Positions 1 to 11,713 of a stretch of 64,000 nt of DNA are shown here, piece by piece. The stretch lies in NCBI RefSeq assembly GCF_000002235.5, contig NW_022145594.1:17176501-17240500 (forward strand), written 5' to 3'. The notes beneath the pieces are model-generated. The model was given only the letters and a program-made list of their open reading frames with translations. It was not told where the DNA came from and ran no database searches. Position 1 is the first letter of the stretch. Each line of letters starts with the position of its first letter. Source of the stretch: Strongylocentrotus purpuratus (lineage: Eukaryota > Echinodermata > Echinoidea > Camarodonta > Strongylocentrotidae). The translations under genes and the position numbers were made by a program.

Positions 1-1366
1 AAGCTGACTCAATCCCACCTGTGGAAAGTGCTGTTCCTCTAGCCTGGGCTAGGGGTGCAATACTGTGTACAGTAAAGTGCACAATTGTAGGTTATTGACT
101 GTTTCCTATAGATTCAGACAGCATTCATTCAAAGAAGGGGCTCTATTGTTCATATCATGCTCTCCTATAAATCAATGTGCATTGTGCGTACTCAGAGGTA
201 CCCTCTGATGTACACTAGTACTGTACAACGTGTTCATCTAGAGTACTTGGTAAACAATTCTACAATGTTTTCCCTGTTGTATAGCATGAGGTGTCATTCA
301 ATACACCTGGCACCCCTTTACAATGTATGTACAGTACATGTACAATGTACTGTTTCACTAAAGTTTGCAAAGTCATGAGATAATGACATTTGACACAAAG
401 CTGCATTATTGATTCCATACTAAACAAGAACGAGTATAGGACAGACACGGTGCCGTAGTATTTGTAAGAAAAAAGTTAGTCTGTAGTATGTTGTACATGT
501 ACTGTACATGTATGATTCTATTTTGAAGTTAATATTTCAGTAACAAAATCAATTTGACCAATTGCTCTCTTGACAACTTCAAAATTCCTAACTCTCTTTA
601 ATACTATTAATTGGAATTTTGGTCAAACTTTCACTGACCTGTTCCTCTCATTTTTCTGCTTCTATAATACAGGCAACTACTATCAGGATGGACTTCCCCT
701 TTAAATCTAAATGAATCTAAACCTAACCTTAAAAAATCAGCCTTAATCGTAAACTCCATATATTTGATAAATTGTCATCAGGAGGGGCATTTAAACTGCA
801 AGCAAGCAACAAAATATTCAAGCAAACACAGATGATTCATAACAGGATCTTCAAATGTTGAAAATGATTTTGTTTTAAAAACAACACAAATATTTGCAAT
901 CAATTGCAAATTTAAAATGACAAATCTGATTGGTTAATGGTCAGTCATTTGAACAACATGAGCATGCATTGATGATCTGGATTGGCCATTGTCCTTTTTG
1001 CGATTGATTGCAAACCTTTGTGTAGAGGGGCCTTTAATATGAGTGCCTGCCTCTTTAATTGCATGGAGGTGGATAGCCAACAAGTTTTTCTTTTGAGGAC
1101 ATGTGCGTTTCGAGAATAAGTATGTAACAATTAATAGTGCCCTGTACATTGAGAGAAACCATACAAGATAGTACAGTACAATCCGTCAAGGTTTTTTTTT
1201 TGTAAGAACTCAGGGCGTACAGCACGCAGTGTACCAATGTTCTATTACTGTAGGTAGATCTATTAAACTATTATTACATGCACATACAGTAGTTTAATAC
1301 AATAGACCCTTTGAACAAATGTTACACTAGATACAATGTATTCAAGACAGGAATAAAGACAGACCC

Positions 1367-1556
1367 CAGGCCTTAAATTTCAACATTTTTAGGGCAAGGC
1401 CACTTTTCTGTAGGGCACATTCCTATATTACAGCACCAATGGGAAGAATTGGAAAGGGCACAAAAAATCTCCAAGGCCAATGAGAGGGGCATTGAGGCCA
1501 ATCAAAGGGGCATCCAAGGCCTGGCCTTGGATGGCCTTGGATTAATTTAAGCCCTG
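1367..1556. mobile_element. Small MITE with AGACCC target duplication
   Basis: The left end reads CAGGCCTTAAATTT and the right end, read on the other strand, CAGGGCTTAAATTA. Both ends are flanked directly by AGACCC (1361-1366 and 1557-1562). The interior repeats 'aaggcca' and 'ggggcat' blocks. The CAGG ends resemble hAT-derived MITEs, but those normally make 8-bp duplications and only 6 bp match here, so the superfamily is uncertain. Confidence 0.65.
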
Positions 1557-1915
1557 AGACCCATAGAACTATAGGCCAATACTACAAACAATTATGCTCC
1601 AAAGTAATTGAACACATATTGCTGAGTCATAAATGTGTATACATGTATGTGTACTTCCTAAAATGTTGCTACTAATTCTAACAACATATTTATTGACGAA
1701 ATGACAATCTACATGGTTTCCATCAAATGTACTCATAATGTACATGTATTGTAGGCCCACATGTTTTTAACTTGTGCATTTTAATAGTAATATGTACTGC
1801 ATTTTGTAACATGTGTACATGTTGTATTATAAAGTCACAGTGAGATGGACATTGAACTCAACAAGTCTCATCATTACCCTATTGTGTACAAAACTGTAGG
1901 CTACCTGCAGTTTTG

Positions 1916-2357
1916 GCAGTAGGGGCGCTGGTCCGAGAACGAGGATCGTCCGCATAAACAAGCATATCCGCGTACACGCTGACAAAATGCATTTTTCGCA
2001 GACGTCTTTTTCTTCGACAGTCTGCGGGTTTCGGTTCCCGATCCGTGCGCTGGCGATGCCAAAAATGGATTCCGCATAATAAAATACCCCCGGTTCACTG
2101 TCTACTTTTATGAGTTGTCCGTCTTCCCGAGGATTTATCGCTCATAAGGTGAAAGTCTCTCTGCCAAGTCAAAGTAAAATGCATCAAGAATATCATTGCG
2201 GAACCCGTTTGTAGCATCGTCAACACCCTGATCGGAAATCAAAATCTTCAGGTAAAATGCGGACGATCCTTATTTTTGCGGACACATCTGTCCGCGTTTA
2301 CGAAGACAATCCTTGTTTTGGCGACGATCTTTATTCTCGAACCAGCGCCCCTACTGC
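1916..2357. mobile_element. Inverted-repeat MITE, about 440 bp
   Basis: GCAGTAGGGGCGCTGGT at the left end is matched in inverted orientation at the right end. The homology continues inward as related 'gcggacgatc' and 'gtccgcg' blocks on opposite strands. GC content and CpG density are higher than in the surrounding intron. No clean target duplication was found. Confidence 0.65.
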
Positions 2358-3228
2358 TAATGCCTTTTAATGGTGAAATACACTCACAAACATGAATTAT
2401 TTGTATACCAACACACACCTGCACCTTCACTCACCACAAACGCACTGCCTCTCGATTAATGACATTGACAGCACCGAACAGAGTTTTGATTTTTTAAACT
2501 AATTTAGGCCTAAAGGAGATAACCATATTTAGAATCAATGAGTATGATGACTTGAAATTTAAATGTACATTCCTCGCTCGTAATTATGCATGTTAGTTAC
2601 CAAGTACCAGTCAACTCCAAAACAGATGTGCAACCAAGATATTGTGATTAACACTGAATAAAAACTACACTTATTATAATTATTAGATTGTTTAAGGATT
2701 GTGTTGGTTTGTAAACAAATTGTATATAGATCTAGTGAGGTTAAGGTGCCCTACCCCCAACCCCATGCCATGGCCACCTCAACTAGGCCTACAGCAAATA
2801 AGTTACAACACAGTCACAACAGAAATGTTCTTTAATTTTTTTTAACATTTTAACAACCCCAAAATCCAGGAGATGCCTGCTTTTTGCTTGACCGAGTCTG
2901 AGAATACCACGGCTGCCTGAAATGAAGAATATGTATTTCAAGAGTCAAGACCATCATCAAAAGAAGCATATTTTTCTTAGATATTCATTGCCTTCTTGGA
3001 TCGGACTTGGTAAATTTACAGCAGTCGGACGTCGACAGCTAGCTACACACGCACATCGCGTGCGATCGCCAACACGACGCCAGCGCATGCCCACTATCCC
3101 ACAACACAAACCCGTAGTGGAAGCAATAGCCCGTGCTTGCGTGCTATCTACACAGAAACCCTACCGGCATTACACAAACATCTGCATGCCAGCAACAACG
3201 AAACGTCCCAACAAAATATAGATTTTAC

Positions 3229-3393
3229 CTTTGTTCTTGTTGGTACATGGGTTGCTAATTTGACCACGGCAAAATTTCCTTTTCCAATTGCTTTCTCAAT
3301 TTCATATTGTCCAACACGTATTTGTCCTCTTGGTCTAGAAGTATTTGATATTCCATGACCGCCGCTATTCGGCGGCTGACGGCTGGACGCCAT
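3229..3393 (-). CDS. Salt-inducible kinase (SIK2/SIK3-like), first coding exon
   Basis: This is the amino-terminal exon of an AMPK-related serine/threonine kinase that, in known animals, phosphorylates CRTC coactivators and class IIa HDACs. The 55 codons begin at an ATG in good context (AAAATGG, base 3393). After a Ser/Gly/Pro-rich leader of about 27 residues comes IRVGQYEIEKAIGKGNFAVV, the start of the kinase domain with the Gly-rich loop GKGNFAVVK. The exon ends ACAAAG|GTAAAA in phase 0, just before where the family has VAIKIIDK, so the ATP-binding lysine lies in the next exon, beyond the left edge. The wording GNFAVVK.ATH is closest to SIK3/SIK2, but paralogue choice is not secure from one exon. 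The gene is divergent to SORL1. Confidence 0.85.
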
Positions 3394-4451
3394 TTTCCTC
3401 AGTACTGAGATATCGAATGAGATCGAGATCGCAATCGCTAAGCTCGAAAACAAAATGTGTTTTTTTTTCCCAACAAAAAAAAATGTATGGTTTCGTACAG
3501 CCCCCCCCCCCCCCCACCCCCTTTTAAAAAAAAACTAATAATATGTTTTCCTCTAAACAGTCTGTGATGTTTTTCTTCAATTTCAAAACTGATTAGTTGA
3601 TTTGAAACTAACAAACTATATTTTTTTATCTTCTTCCTTCAAAATGTTTTTGCTTGTATTTTACCAGCCGAAATGTGGAAATAACAAACTACTGAATTGA
3701 CAGACTTTCTTCTGGAAATCACAAAAAGAAAAACAATAACAATACAGATGAATAAACATGCAGATTCCTAATATATCTAAGATGGCATAACAACAACAAA
3801 AGGGTGAGAGAGGGAACATGTCGGTCTTCGGTTAAAGCCTGTAAGGCCGTTGACGAAAATTACGATCATTTGTTGTTAAAACATGTTAAAATCATATCAG
3901 AATCATATTCAGTGTCATAAAAATGAGGGAGAGGAGGAAAAAATGTGGTCACTGCCTAGTCATATTTCAGCTTGACAGATTTTTTATTTAAAAAAATTCA
4001 GTTGGGAATTAAACAGGATGAAGGCATAAACTGATTTTATAGTCAATTTATAGAGAGGGGCTTAAAGTGCCCCCCCCCCCCCTATCGATGCCCCTAGTTA
4101 TCCAAGCTTCATTTCGATGGCATTAGCCGAGAGTTACAGCATGGACCTACGTCTATACTAGGTCCGTGATTACAGGGTTGGTGCCCGTTATCACAAATCC
4201 AATACTAAACCCTAATAATTAGGTCTTTATTGTAAAGTGAAAAACCTGTTGTTAAAGACCGCTCAAGGGAGAAAAGAAATGCCCAAAGCGCTGTTTCATA
4301 AGCAAGTTGTCTTTAAAGGTTCCAGTATTACAAAACAACAACAACATTTGAACAATAATTCGAGGAAAAAAAAGGGGGGGGGGGGTCTTTATATACAATT
4401 TGTCTTCCTAGAGGTATACAGGTTAAAGCAGTATTCACTCCATCAAGTTCT

Positions 4452-5403
4452 GGGGTGGAGGTGTTGTTGGTAGTGGTGATGGACGGTGGTGGTGATGGTG
4501 GTGGTGGTGGTGGTGGTGGTGGTGGTGGTGGTGGTGGTGGAGGTGGTAATGGTTGTGCTGTAGGTGGTGGTGGTGGTGGTGGTGGTGGAGTTGGTAATGG
4601 TTGTGCTGTAGGTGGTGGTGGTGTAGGGGGTGATGGTTGTGGTGGTGGTGGTGGAGGTGGTAATGGTTATTTATTTATTTATTTATGCATGTTCACAATT
4701 TCACAATTCATTAAAGTTAACATCACATGAAAATTAATATAAGATGACAAATCATTTTCAATTTTACAATACATTTGAATTAACTTCACGTGAAAAAGAA
4801 TATAACATTGTTTTATCAAAGACAAGTTGCAACTTATATACAGTTTGAAGAATGAACACACAAAGGTGATGAAACATAAGCAAATAGAGCTTGAATCGTT
4901 ACAACACCTTTCAAATATATAATATATGACAAATAAAATTCCTAAAGTTTTATAGTGAACTATTTACACTATTTACAAAGTTTTTTTTTTTTTTTGGTTG
5001 TGCCGTAGGTGGTAGTGGTGTAGGGGGTAATGGTTGTGGTGGTGGTAGTGGAGTTGGTAATGGTTGTGCTGAAGGTGGTGGTGGTGTAGGGGGTAATGGT
5101 TGTGGTGGTGGTGGTGGAGGTGGTAATGGTTGTGCTGTAGGTGGTGGTGGTGGTGTGTAAGTGGTAACAGTTGTGGTGGTGGTGGTGGTGGTGGTAGTGG
5201 TGGTGGTGGTGGTGGTGGTGGTGTAGGTGGTAATGGTGGTGGTTGTGGTGGTGGTGATGGTGGTGGCGGTGGTGGTTGGGGTGGTAATGGTTGTGCTGTG
5301 GGTGGTTTAGGTGGTAATGGTTGTGGTGGTTGTGCTGATGGTGGTGGAGGAGGTGCTGGTGGTGATGGCGGGGATGTTGTTGGTACTGCTGCTTGTGGTT
5401 TTA
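4452..5403 (+). repeat. GGT-rich minisatellite, interrupted
   Basis: Arrays of GGT triplets carry interspersed longer units of the form GGTAATGGTTGTGCTGTAGG. The array is interrupted by a foreign AT-rich segment at 4667-4996, and the same unit resumes afterwards. The long glycine-rich open frames on this strand are by-products of the triplet repeat. Confidence 0.9.
4667..4996 (-). mobile_element. Retroposon fragment inserted into the GGT minisatellite
   Basis: This AT-rich insert begins with (TTTA)n and ends with about 17 T. Read on the - strand it ends in an AAATAAATA-type tail. The minisatellite unit is broken at 'ggtaatggtt' and resumes at 'ggttgtgc', so GGTT may be a short target duplication. 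Inside, a block near 4712-4755 is partly repeated near 4772-4808. This fits a LINE- or SINE-type 3-prime fragment; the family was not identified. Confidence 0.55.
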
Positions 5404-5959
5404 AATAATAATGGTATCTTCGTCGATGAAAAGGTTGGATTTAAAACAGATTAGGTCGGATATATTATGGGCCAAATATTCACAGACTATTACAAAAAGA
5501 GACATAACAATTCCCTATATGATTATTTGATTACAATTAATAGCCTCATTGGTCCTCAAAAGAAAAGAGGATATTTTGGTTCATCTTGCATAGTTTTTTG
5601 GTGGTGTTTATTTTTGTGATCGAAATTGAACAATTATGAGTTTATAGCTTTATCGACGAAAACAACTTTTATTAATAATGGGCAAGATATTAATATAAAA
5701 GAAAACTTACAAGATAATATTGAAGGATAGGTCTTCGGCTTGGCCTTGTCAATGATAATCTATTTCATGAGCTTTGTCTGGGGCTGTCGTATTATCAAGC
5801 AATCTGCTTACAATGACAGTCCATCTTTCACAAATAATTTTATAATGTTTTATTATAATGTTGGAGGAAATTTAGTATGTATGACAGTTTTTCATTTCGT
5901 TTTGAAAATAATAATTTATATATCTATATGTATTTGCTTATTTATGATTTATTGTCAGA

Positions 5960-6087
5960 AAATAGTTGTTGTTGTACTTTATATACGATGTAAATATGTT
6001 CATTCAGGGCCCCATGGAAAACCACTACTTGTTGGTGAATGGGCTACCCTGTCAAAAGATTAGAAATAAATAAATAAATAAATAAAT
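5960..6087 (+). mobile_element. Retroposon 3-prime end with AAAT tail
   Basis: A non-repetitive stretch ends in 'gggctaccctgtcaaaag' followed by a (AAAT)n tail at about 6063-6087. This is the usual look of a 5-prime truncated non-LTR retroposon tail. The 5-prime limit is not defined by the sequence. Confidence 0.5.
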
Positions 6088-6224
6088 ATCATTATTGTTA
6101 TCGAAAAAGTGTGTACTTAATACATGAATGCAGAAAATCAAAAAAAAATCAAAAATCAAATTATAGGTAGAAATAACAAGGGATGACAAAAAATGATAGA
6201 TAGTGAGATGGAGACTAAATAGAG

Positions 6225-6385
6225 AGGCGGAGAGAAAGAGAGATAGAAAAAAGGAGAGGTAGAGAGAGAGAGGGGAAGGAGGAGGAGGAAAAAGGAAAAA
6301 GGAGAAAGGAAGAAAGGAATACCAACAAAAATGAAAGAAGGAAGATAGAAGTAAATAAAGAAAGAGAAGGAGAGAAAGAGAGAAT

Positions 6386-6417
<32 letters not shown>

Positions 6418-6420
6418 TAT
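6225..6420 (+). repeat. GA-rich microsatellite tract
   Basis: A purine tract mixes GAGA, GGAAA and AAGGA words and ends in a pure (GA)n run near 6388-6412. The serine/leucine/phenylalanine-rich frames on the other strand are artefacts of this composition. Confidence 0.9.
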
Positions 6421-7140
6421 TGAAATAAACACTTCACCGAAAGAGGGCGTTTGTAAAATATTTCCGTGACAGCAACTCAAAATAAGGGTTTCTTGAAGGA
6501 ATTTAAACTATAGATCTATATAAGCATATTAACTATAGATTTCCTTCAATTTCTTATTTGTTGATATATAATGACAGGGTAAAATAAAATAGAAAAGCAC
6601 TGGATTAAAAAATATTAATAATAATGAAGTGTTTCACATAAATTGATTTCAAACTTTGTCTGACCTCAGTTTTAATCGTGAAATACTTTTGTATGGTAAT
6701 TTGCTCTTATTGCATAATCAATATTGTCTTACCCCTGGTTCCATCCTGAATAAAAGATGGAATAATTAGTTTTCTGGCGCTTCACTTCCTTTAACTATGG
6801 TATCTTAAGCTGTAAAGCCGAGCTTCCTGGAAAAATGATGAACAGTGATTAAAATTAGAAATCTAAGTCTTACATGAAAAAATGCAGCTTTTGGATATTT
6901 GTCCGCTGAATATTTTGGCCTCTTATCCAAAACTTTAAAAATAAGAAGACGACCGAAACCATTCCATCAAATTTTACGAGTAACGAGGAATAAAAATGAG
7001 AAAAACGAGAAAGAAAAAAGCTATAGAGAGGTCCTATCTGTGAATTTGCTCTTTTGTTAATGATGATTTTCTTTTAAAATGAAACCATACCAGGATCTGA
7101 CCCTTTCTTGCAGTTTTTCTGTATAGCGTTTGAGACAAGA

Positions 7141-7348
7141 GGAGGCGCGATAGCTCAGTCGGTAGAGCAGTGGTCTCGTAATCCGGTGACCCGGGTTCGA
7201 AACAAAGGGGATTCGCTAGTGCCCTTTGGCAGCGGATAAAATCCTCATTACCAGGTCCCTCGGAAAGGACCCAAAGCCGTCGGCCATCTGGTTGTTTACT
7301 AATACAAGCATTTATGCTTTCTTCACCAGTCAGGTAAAATAACTACCA
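7141..7348 (+). mobile_element. tRNA-derived SINE, full-length copy
   Basis: The head is a tRNA relative: GGCGCGATAGCTCAGTCGG contains an A box (TAGCTCAGTCGG) and GGTTCGAAAC at 7194 is a B box. The anticodon-loop region reads CTCGTAATCC, which would give CGT (Thr). After the head the sequence loses the acceptor-stem partner and enters a body 'ccaggtccctcgg...caagcatttatgctttctt' shared with the copy at 11168. It ends at a run of 23 C (7349-7371). The missing 3-prime acceptor half shows it is not a tRNA gene. Confidence 0.85.
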
Positions 7349-7748
7349 CCCCCCCCCCCCCCCCCCCCCCCATTGTAAAACAAAACGAATAGGAGCGGAT
7401 GCCCTAGTGGGAGATACAGCCCTGATAATCTTAAAATGACTAATATTCAGGCAACCACCACCACATATTCTGTCAGGGAACATCAAAATCGGTCAGACAG
7501 GTTGTCTAATAAATACTTTCGGTGGATGAAATCTAAATCACGTTTTGAATGAGAATGATATTCAAGTTTGTAGCTGGTTATAGGCTTTATAAACTCGCTC
7601 GCAAGCTTAAAAAAACAGGAAAATGCTGCATATTCGGGCAAGCGACGATATCCCGCATGGAAATTGTGTTATACAACGAAGCTCGCCCCCCCCCCTTCTG
7701 TCTCTTTCTCCTCCTCTCTCGCTCTCTATATAATCTATAATCTATCAC

Positions 7749-7782
7749 CCTCTTTCTCTCTTTCTCTTTCTCTCTCTCTCTC

Positions 7783-7841
<59 letters not shown>

Positions 7842-7850
7842 ATAGATCTC
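7749..7850 (+). repeat. TC microsatellite
   Basis: A nearly pure (TC)n run of about 50 bases (7783-7834) is flanked by imperfect TTTCTC words and followed by a second short TC patch near 7881-7890. Confidence 0.95.
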
Positions 7851-8959
7851 TAGATCTCTTTCTAGATAATTTTTTTTTTTATCTCTCTCTCTAAATCTCT
7901 AGTCAGTGTCTCCTTTTTCTCGCGATAATTTATCCCATGCATGCACAGTCTTTATCCCCTTTACCTAGAACTCCCGCTCAATCAACGCGAGACGCTGATC
8001 AAGTGACGTCACTACCTACGTCAACAACCGTTCCTTCGGTTGTCTTCACGAAGCCCACGATGAGCAGGCGATCGATTGCGGTTCCCATGGCAATCAGTAT
8101 CACTTTCCCCCCGCTACGCGTCGCAGGCCGGGCAGAAATTGCAAACGGTCGTCTGCATCGGGTTGAACGATGAGATTGACATTACTGAGGTAATAGAATT
8201 AATGTATGTCGTTATACGTTCCAGCTTACGACCCAACTACGACAAAATATGACAGAAACTGAAACAGGATTCGATTCACTGGCGTAGCCATATTTGTTGA
8301 ACAAGGGGAGGGGAGGGGGCACAGACGGAAGAGGAAGCGTGGAGGCGTGGGGCGTGGGGGCGTGGGGGCGTGGGGGCGTGGGGGAGTGGGGGTAACATAC
8401 CAAACTCATCTCCAAACAGGTAGGAGTAGGGTTAAGGTCTTGACCCCTGACCTTTCATGGATTATCAAAAAACTTCTGACATTCAAACAAAAAGAATTTT
8501 TAAAAATGAAAAAAAAGAAAGAAGAGCATATTTTGGTTAAGGTCTGTTTCCGAATGCAAACTCCCTCCTAACGCCCCAAGCTTCCAAGCCCCATCCAACT
8601 TACATAATATCGACCCCACCAACCCCGGGACCTCATCTATTAACAGAAAAGCCAAGTTGCGCCCCCCCCCCCCTTACCCATTCCCCAATTTCCCCCAAAA
8701 TGTTCCCCTATTCTACTTTCTATAGGCCGGCCGTATATTATATTGTACCCCTCATCCTGGAATTTCATGCAGTATTTGATATGCATATTATTATGACGAT
8801 TCCGGACCTTATTTTGTGTTTTTCTTTCCTTCTTCTCGGAATTCAGTCATTGGTCTAACTATAGGTCGTAAAATGGGCGTTGGCCAGAATGATATCAGTC
8901 GATTTCATCATGTTATCTTTTTTCTTCCTTGTTTTATTTTTACATTAAACGGTCTTTAT

Positions 8960-9131
8960 TTCCTTTCCTTTTTCAAAGTATTTTTTTAAAATTGAAAATA
9001 AAACTCAACTGTCCTTGATAATCTCTCAAAGAAACCCAAGAAGTATTTCCTTTTCTTTTTTAAAGTATTTTTTAAAATTGAAAATAAAACTCAACTGTCC
9101 TTGATAATCTCTCAAAGAAAACCCAAGAAGG
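8960..9131 (+). repeat. Tandem duplication, unit about 84-86 bp
   Basis: Two adjacent near-identical copies share the core 'aaaattgaaaataaaactc' at about 8989 and 9074, each ending 'ctctcaaagaaa(a)cccaagaag'. Differences are limited to a few bases in T and A runs, so the duplication is recent. Confidence 0.9.
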
Positions 9132-9154
9132 CTGAGCCACTATCACGAATCAAG

Positions 9155-9217
9155 ATGAGAGAGAGAGAGAGGGAGAGAGAGAGAAAGAAAGACTGGGAAA
9201 GACAGGGGGAGAAGGGG

Positions 9218-9253
<36 letters not shown>

Positions 9254-9279
9254 AAGAAAGAAAAAGAGATATAGATAAT

Positions 9280-9320
<41 letters not shown>
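9155..9320 (+). repeat. GA microsatellite block
   Basis: Three (GA)n runs are separated by short mixed purine segments, followed within 50 bases by a C run and an A run (9357-9380). Confidence 0.95.
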
Positions 9321-9321
<1 letters not shown>

Positions 9322-11004
9322 GGTGAGACCAAATAATGAGAGAAAATCTACACCTACCCCCCCCCCCCCCAAAAAAAAAAATTACAAGAATTTTCAGAAT
9401 ACTAATTTTGTTTTAATGGTGGAGATACGGGAATATCTGAGTTAAAACAGTTGTTAGGATTCCTCCACAGGCAAAGGGGGGGGGGGCGTACACCCTGCGG
9501 CCCTAAGGAAAAAAAAATCATATCGCTAAAATTTGCGCAATGTATAACTACAAGGACGGACTGAATAAAGGTAGATTGAAGAGTTTTCCTTCCCGTGGGC
9601 CATTTGATATTTTGGCTTAAGGGCTGGTCGATGTGGTTTGAGGCAGGTTAAGAAGCCTGTCCAGTTAGTTCAAATTACTTTTTGCACTGTTCTTGTATTT
9701 TTGCATTCTCTGGAATTAAATGTCAATCCACACTTTTCATATAAGAGCCTGCATAGACCATGCATGACTTTGTATATCACGTGTTGTCTGTCATGCTGAG
9801 GCTCTATAATTCGAATAATAATTTATTGTTGTAATAAACTAATTTGGTCGGTGGTGAGAAGCCAACAAAAAGGGTAGGTCTATGATGTGTTATAGTACCC
9901 TTTCACCAGTTTCACGAAGGCAATGTATTTGGAAATACTTAGCATGTTTGGCTGAATAAATTGGACGACGGAGGCATAAACGAAACCGTATAACGATTGA
10001 ATAATGAATGACGTGGAAAGTGACCTTTTGTGGACATTTTTTCCTCTGGATTTTTTTGGTTGAAGATTGGTATTCCGAGAAGCCGGTATCATTATCAGCA
10101 GGCATCCCTGTACTGTCTTTCCCCATTAGATGGCGCTATAGCAGAAACAAGAATAAACACCATTATAACGGCATATAGCCTGTTGATTCAAAAGAACTTG
10201 TAGACTACCGAAATAAAGAAGGACAATCGAATTAAATGTCATTAATTAATTTGGTTGATGTATTTTACCTAATTGTAATCGTCAATATTTTATGATTGAG
10301 ATGATTGTCTTAAATGAAAAAAAGTAATGCAATCATCGGATATACATCATTCAGCTCACTGTTCGAAAATCGTCTCCCCCCTCTCTCTCTCCATCTCTCT
10401 CTCTATCTCTCAGTAACAATCATCTTCAATTTTGCCACGCGATTCAGTATGCCGAACGTTACCTCACTTATTTCATAGAGAAATTGAGAATAAGGTTGAT
10501 TTGTTTTCAGAGTGAGGGAACTGACACAAAATATATGACAAAATAATAGCACCACTGACGTACATAATCGATATGCAGAAGCCAAAAATCCACACAATCA
10601 TTTTGCCTCATATTATATAGTTTATGTAGGCGTACAAATAAAATGTATTATATTTATACAATCGAAAGCAAAGCTTCACGGTCAGTATCAAACAAAAGAA
10701 TAAAAAATAGGGCCCGGTGTAAAGATACAGATAAACAAAGGAATAGGCCTACATAATAGTAGACCGTAGACAGAAAGAAAAATAAGTATACTAGTAGACA
10801 TGCAGATAGACAGGTATAAAGATAGATAGCCAGCAAATAGAAAGAGATCGGACAGATATATAGATAGATAGATAGCTATTAAAATAAATAAACAAATACT
10901 GAGGTACCTGGGAACTTGCATATAGAGTGATAGAGAAATTATGTAGATTGAGATAAATGGAAAGGAAGACATGAACCGAGAGAGAGAGAGAAGAAAAAAA
11001 AAGA

Positions 11005-11006
<2 letters not shown>

Positions 11007-11094
<88 letters not shown>
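11007..11094 (+). repeat. Uninterrupted run of 88 G
   Basis: Every base from 11007 to 11094 is G, after an (AG)n and A-rich lead-in. It is by far the longest of many G or C homopolymers in the window. It yields a spurious polyproline frame on the other strand. It may be real or inflated by assembly. Confidence 0.98.
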
Positions 11095-11096
<2 letters not shown>

Positions 11097-11167
11097 CATA
11101 TACGTGTACCTATGGCCCATGGTTTCCAGTAAGACCTCATGGGGGGGGGGGAGAAGATTATGAAGTG

Positions 11168-11322
11168 ACCCGGGTTCGAAACCAAGTCAATGCGCTATAG
11201 ACAAGTGCCCTGTCCTCCGACCAGGTCCCTCGGAGAGGACCTAAAGCCATCGGCCGTCTGGTTGCTTACTTACAAGCATTTATGCTTTCTTAGCAGTCAG
11301 GTAAAATATCCACCACCACAGT
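11168..11322 (+). mobile_element. Second copy of the 7141 SINE, 5-prime truncated
   Basis: The copy begins at GTGACCCGGGTTCGAAAC, the B-box part of the tRNA head, and then follows the same body: 'accaggtccctcgg', 'ccatcggccgtctgg', 'caagcatttatgctttctt', 'cagtcaggtaaaat'. The A-box half is missing, and a short G run stands in its place. Confidence 0.85.
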
Positions 11323-11658
11323 CAACTACAAGGTTTATTTCTCTGAAAAAAAGTTCAAGTATTATAAATAAACGTTAGGGGGTGTGTCCCGAACCGGCAA
11401 TTGAGCTTCGCGGCTGTGGTCAACTTTCAACCTTTCCATTTCAACCTACCAAGCTGAGCTGAGCATCTACCCCTAAACTTTAAAAATGTAAAATAATCAA
11501 GTTAACATACTCATGTTTACATTAATATGTTTTAAACAACTATTCGACATTTTGCTTCATTAAACCACCAATGACAGAGAGGCGAAACACAGACCTTTTA
11601 ACAACAAAATTCCTCTCGATTCGCGGTACTTGGCGATAGCACGGGAGCCGAACAATTA

Positions 11659-11680
11659 TTTATAAACATCTATGACGTCA
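11659..11680 (+). promoter_or_regulatory. Possible SORL1 core promoter: TATA-like box and CRE octamer
   Basis: TTTATAAAC (11659-11667) and the perfect cAMP-response-element octamer TGACGTCA (11673-11680) lie 34-55 bases upstream of the putative SORL1 ATG. An ATTGG (inverted CCAAT) follows at 11683-11687. The motifs are seen directly. Promoter function is inferred, and the transcription start is unknown. Confidence 0.4.
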
Positions 11681-11713
11681 TTATTGGTATATAATTCAGA
11701 GACCATCAGAAAC

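Larger units (their letters stand above)
1..3228 (-). other. Intron 1 of the SIK-family kinase gene (partial)
   Basis: The stretch follows the GTAAAA donor of the kinase exon at 3229-3393 on the - strand and runs off the left edge. No further kinase exon was recognised in it. It is AT-rich and holds two inverted-repeat elements (1367-1556 and 1916-2357) and scattered self-complementary ACATGT motifs, for example near 336-350 and 486-515. Open frames here are short and of non-coding composition. Confidence 0.7.
3394..11713. other. Intergenic region between divergent SIK and SORL1 genes
   Basis: No convincing protein gene was seen in these 8.3 kb. The region holds poly-C runs (about 3500-3518, 4071-4082), a GGT minisatellite split by a retroposon (4452-5403), a retroposon tail (5960-6087), GA and TC tracts, two SINE copies (7141 and 11168), an 84-86 bp tandem duplication (8960-9131), G-rich CGTGGGGG repeats near 8341-8392 and the 88-base G run. 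A TGACGTCA octamer sits at 8004-8011. The stretch 6480-7140 shows nothing distinctive. Confidence 0.7.

Noticed and set aside
2922..3221. 99-codon + strand frame overlapping the SIK exon
   Set aside because: It is an opposite-strand shadow over the kinase exon edge and the GC-rich intron start, with no recognisable domain.
4455..5408. Glycine-rich open frames
   Set aside because: They are produced by the GGT triplet repeat; the array is split by a retroposon and has no start context or homologous protein.
7141..7215. Functional tRNA-Thr gene
   Set aside because: A and B boxes are present but the 3-prime acceptor half is missing, and the sequence runs into a SINE body shared with 11168.
10791..11120. 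Polyproline-containing open frame on the - strand
   Set aside because: It is the direct translation of the 88-base G run and its GA/TA-rich flanks.
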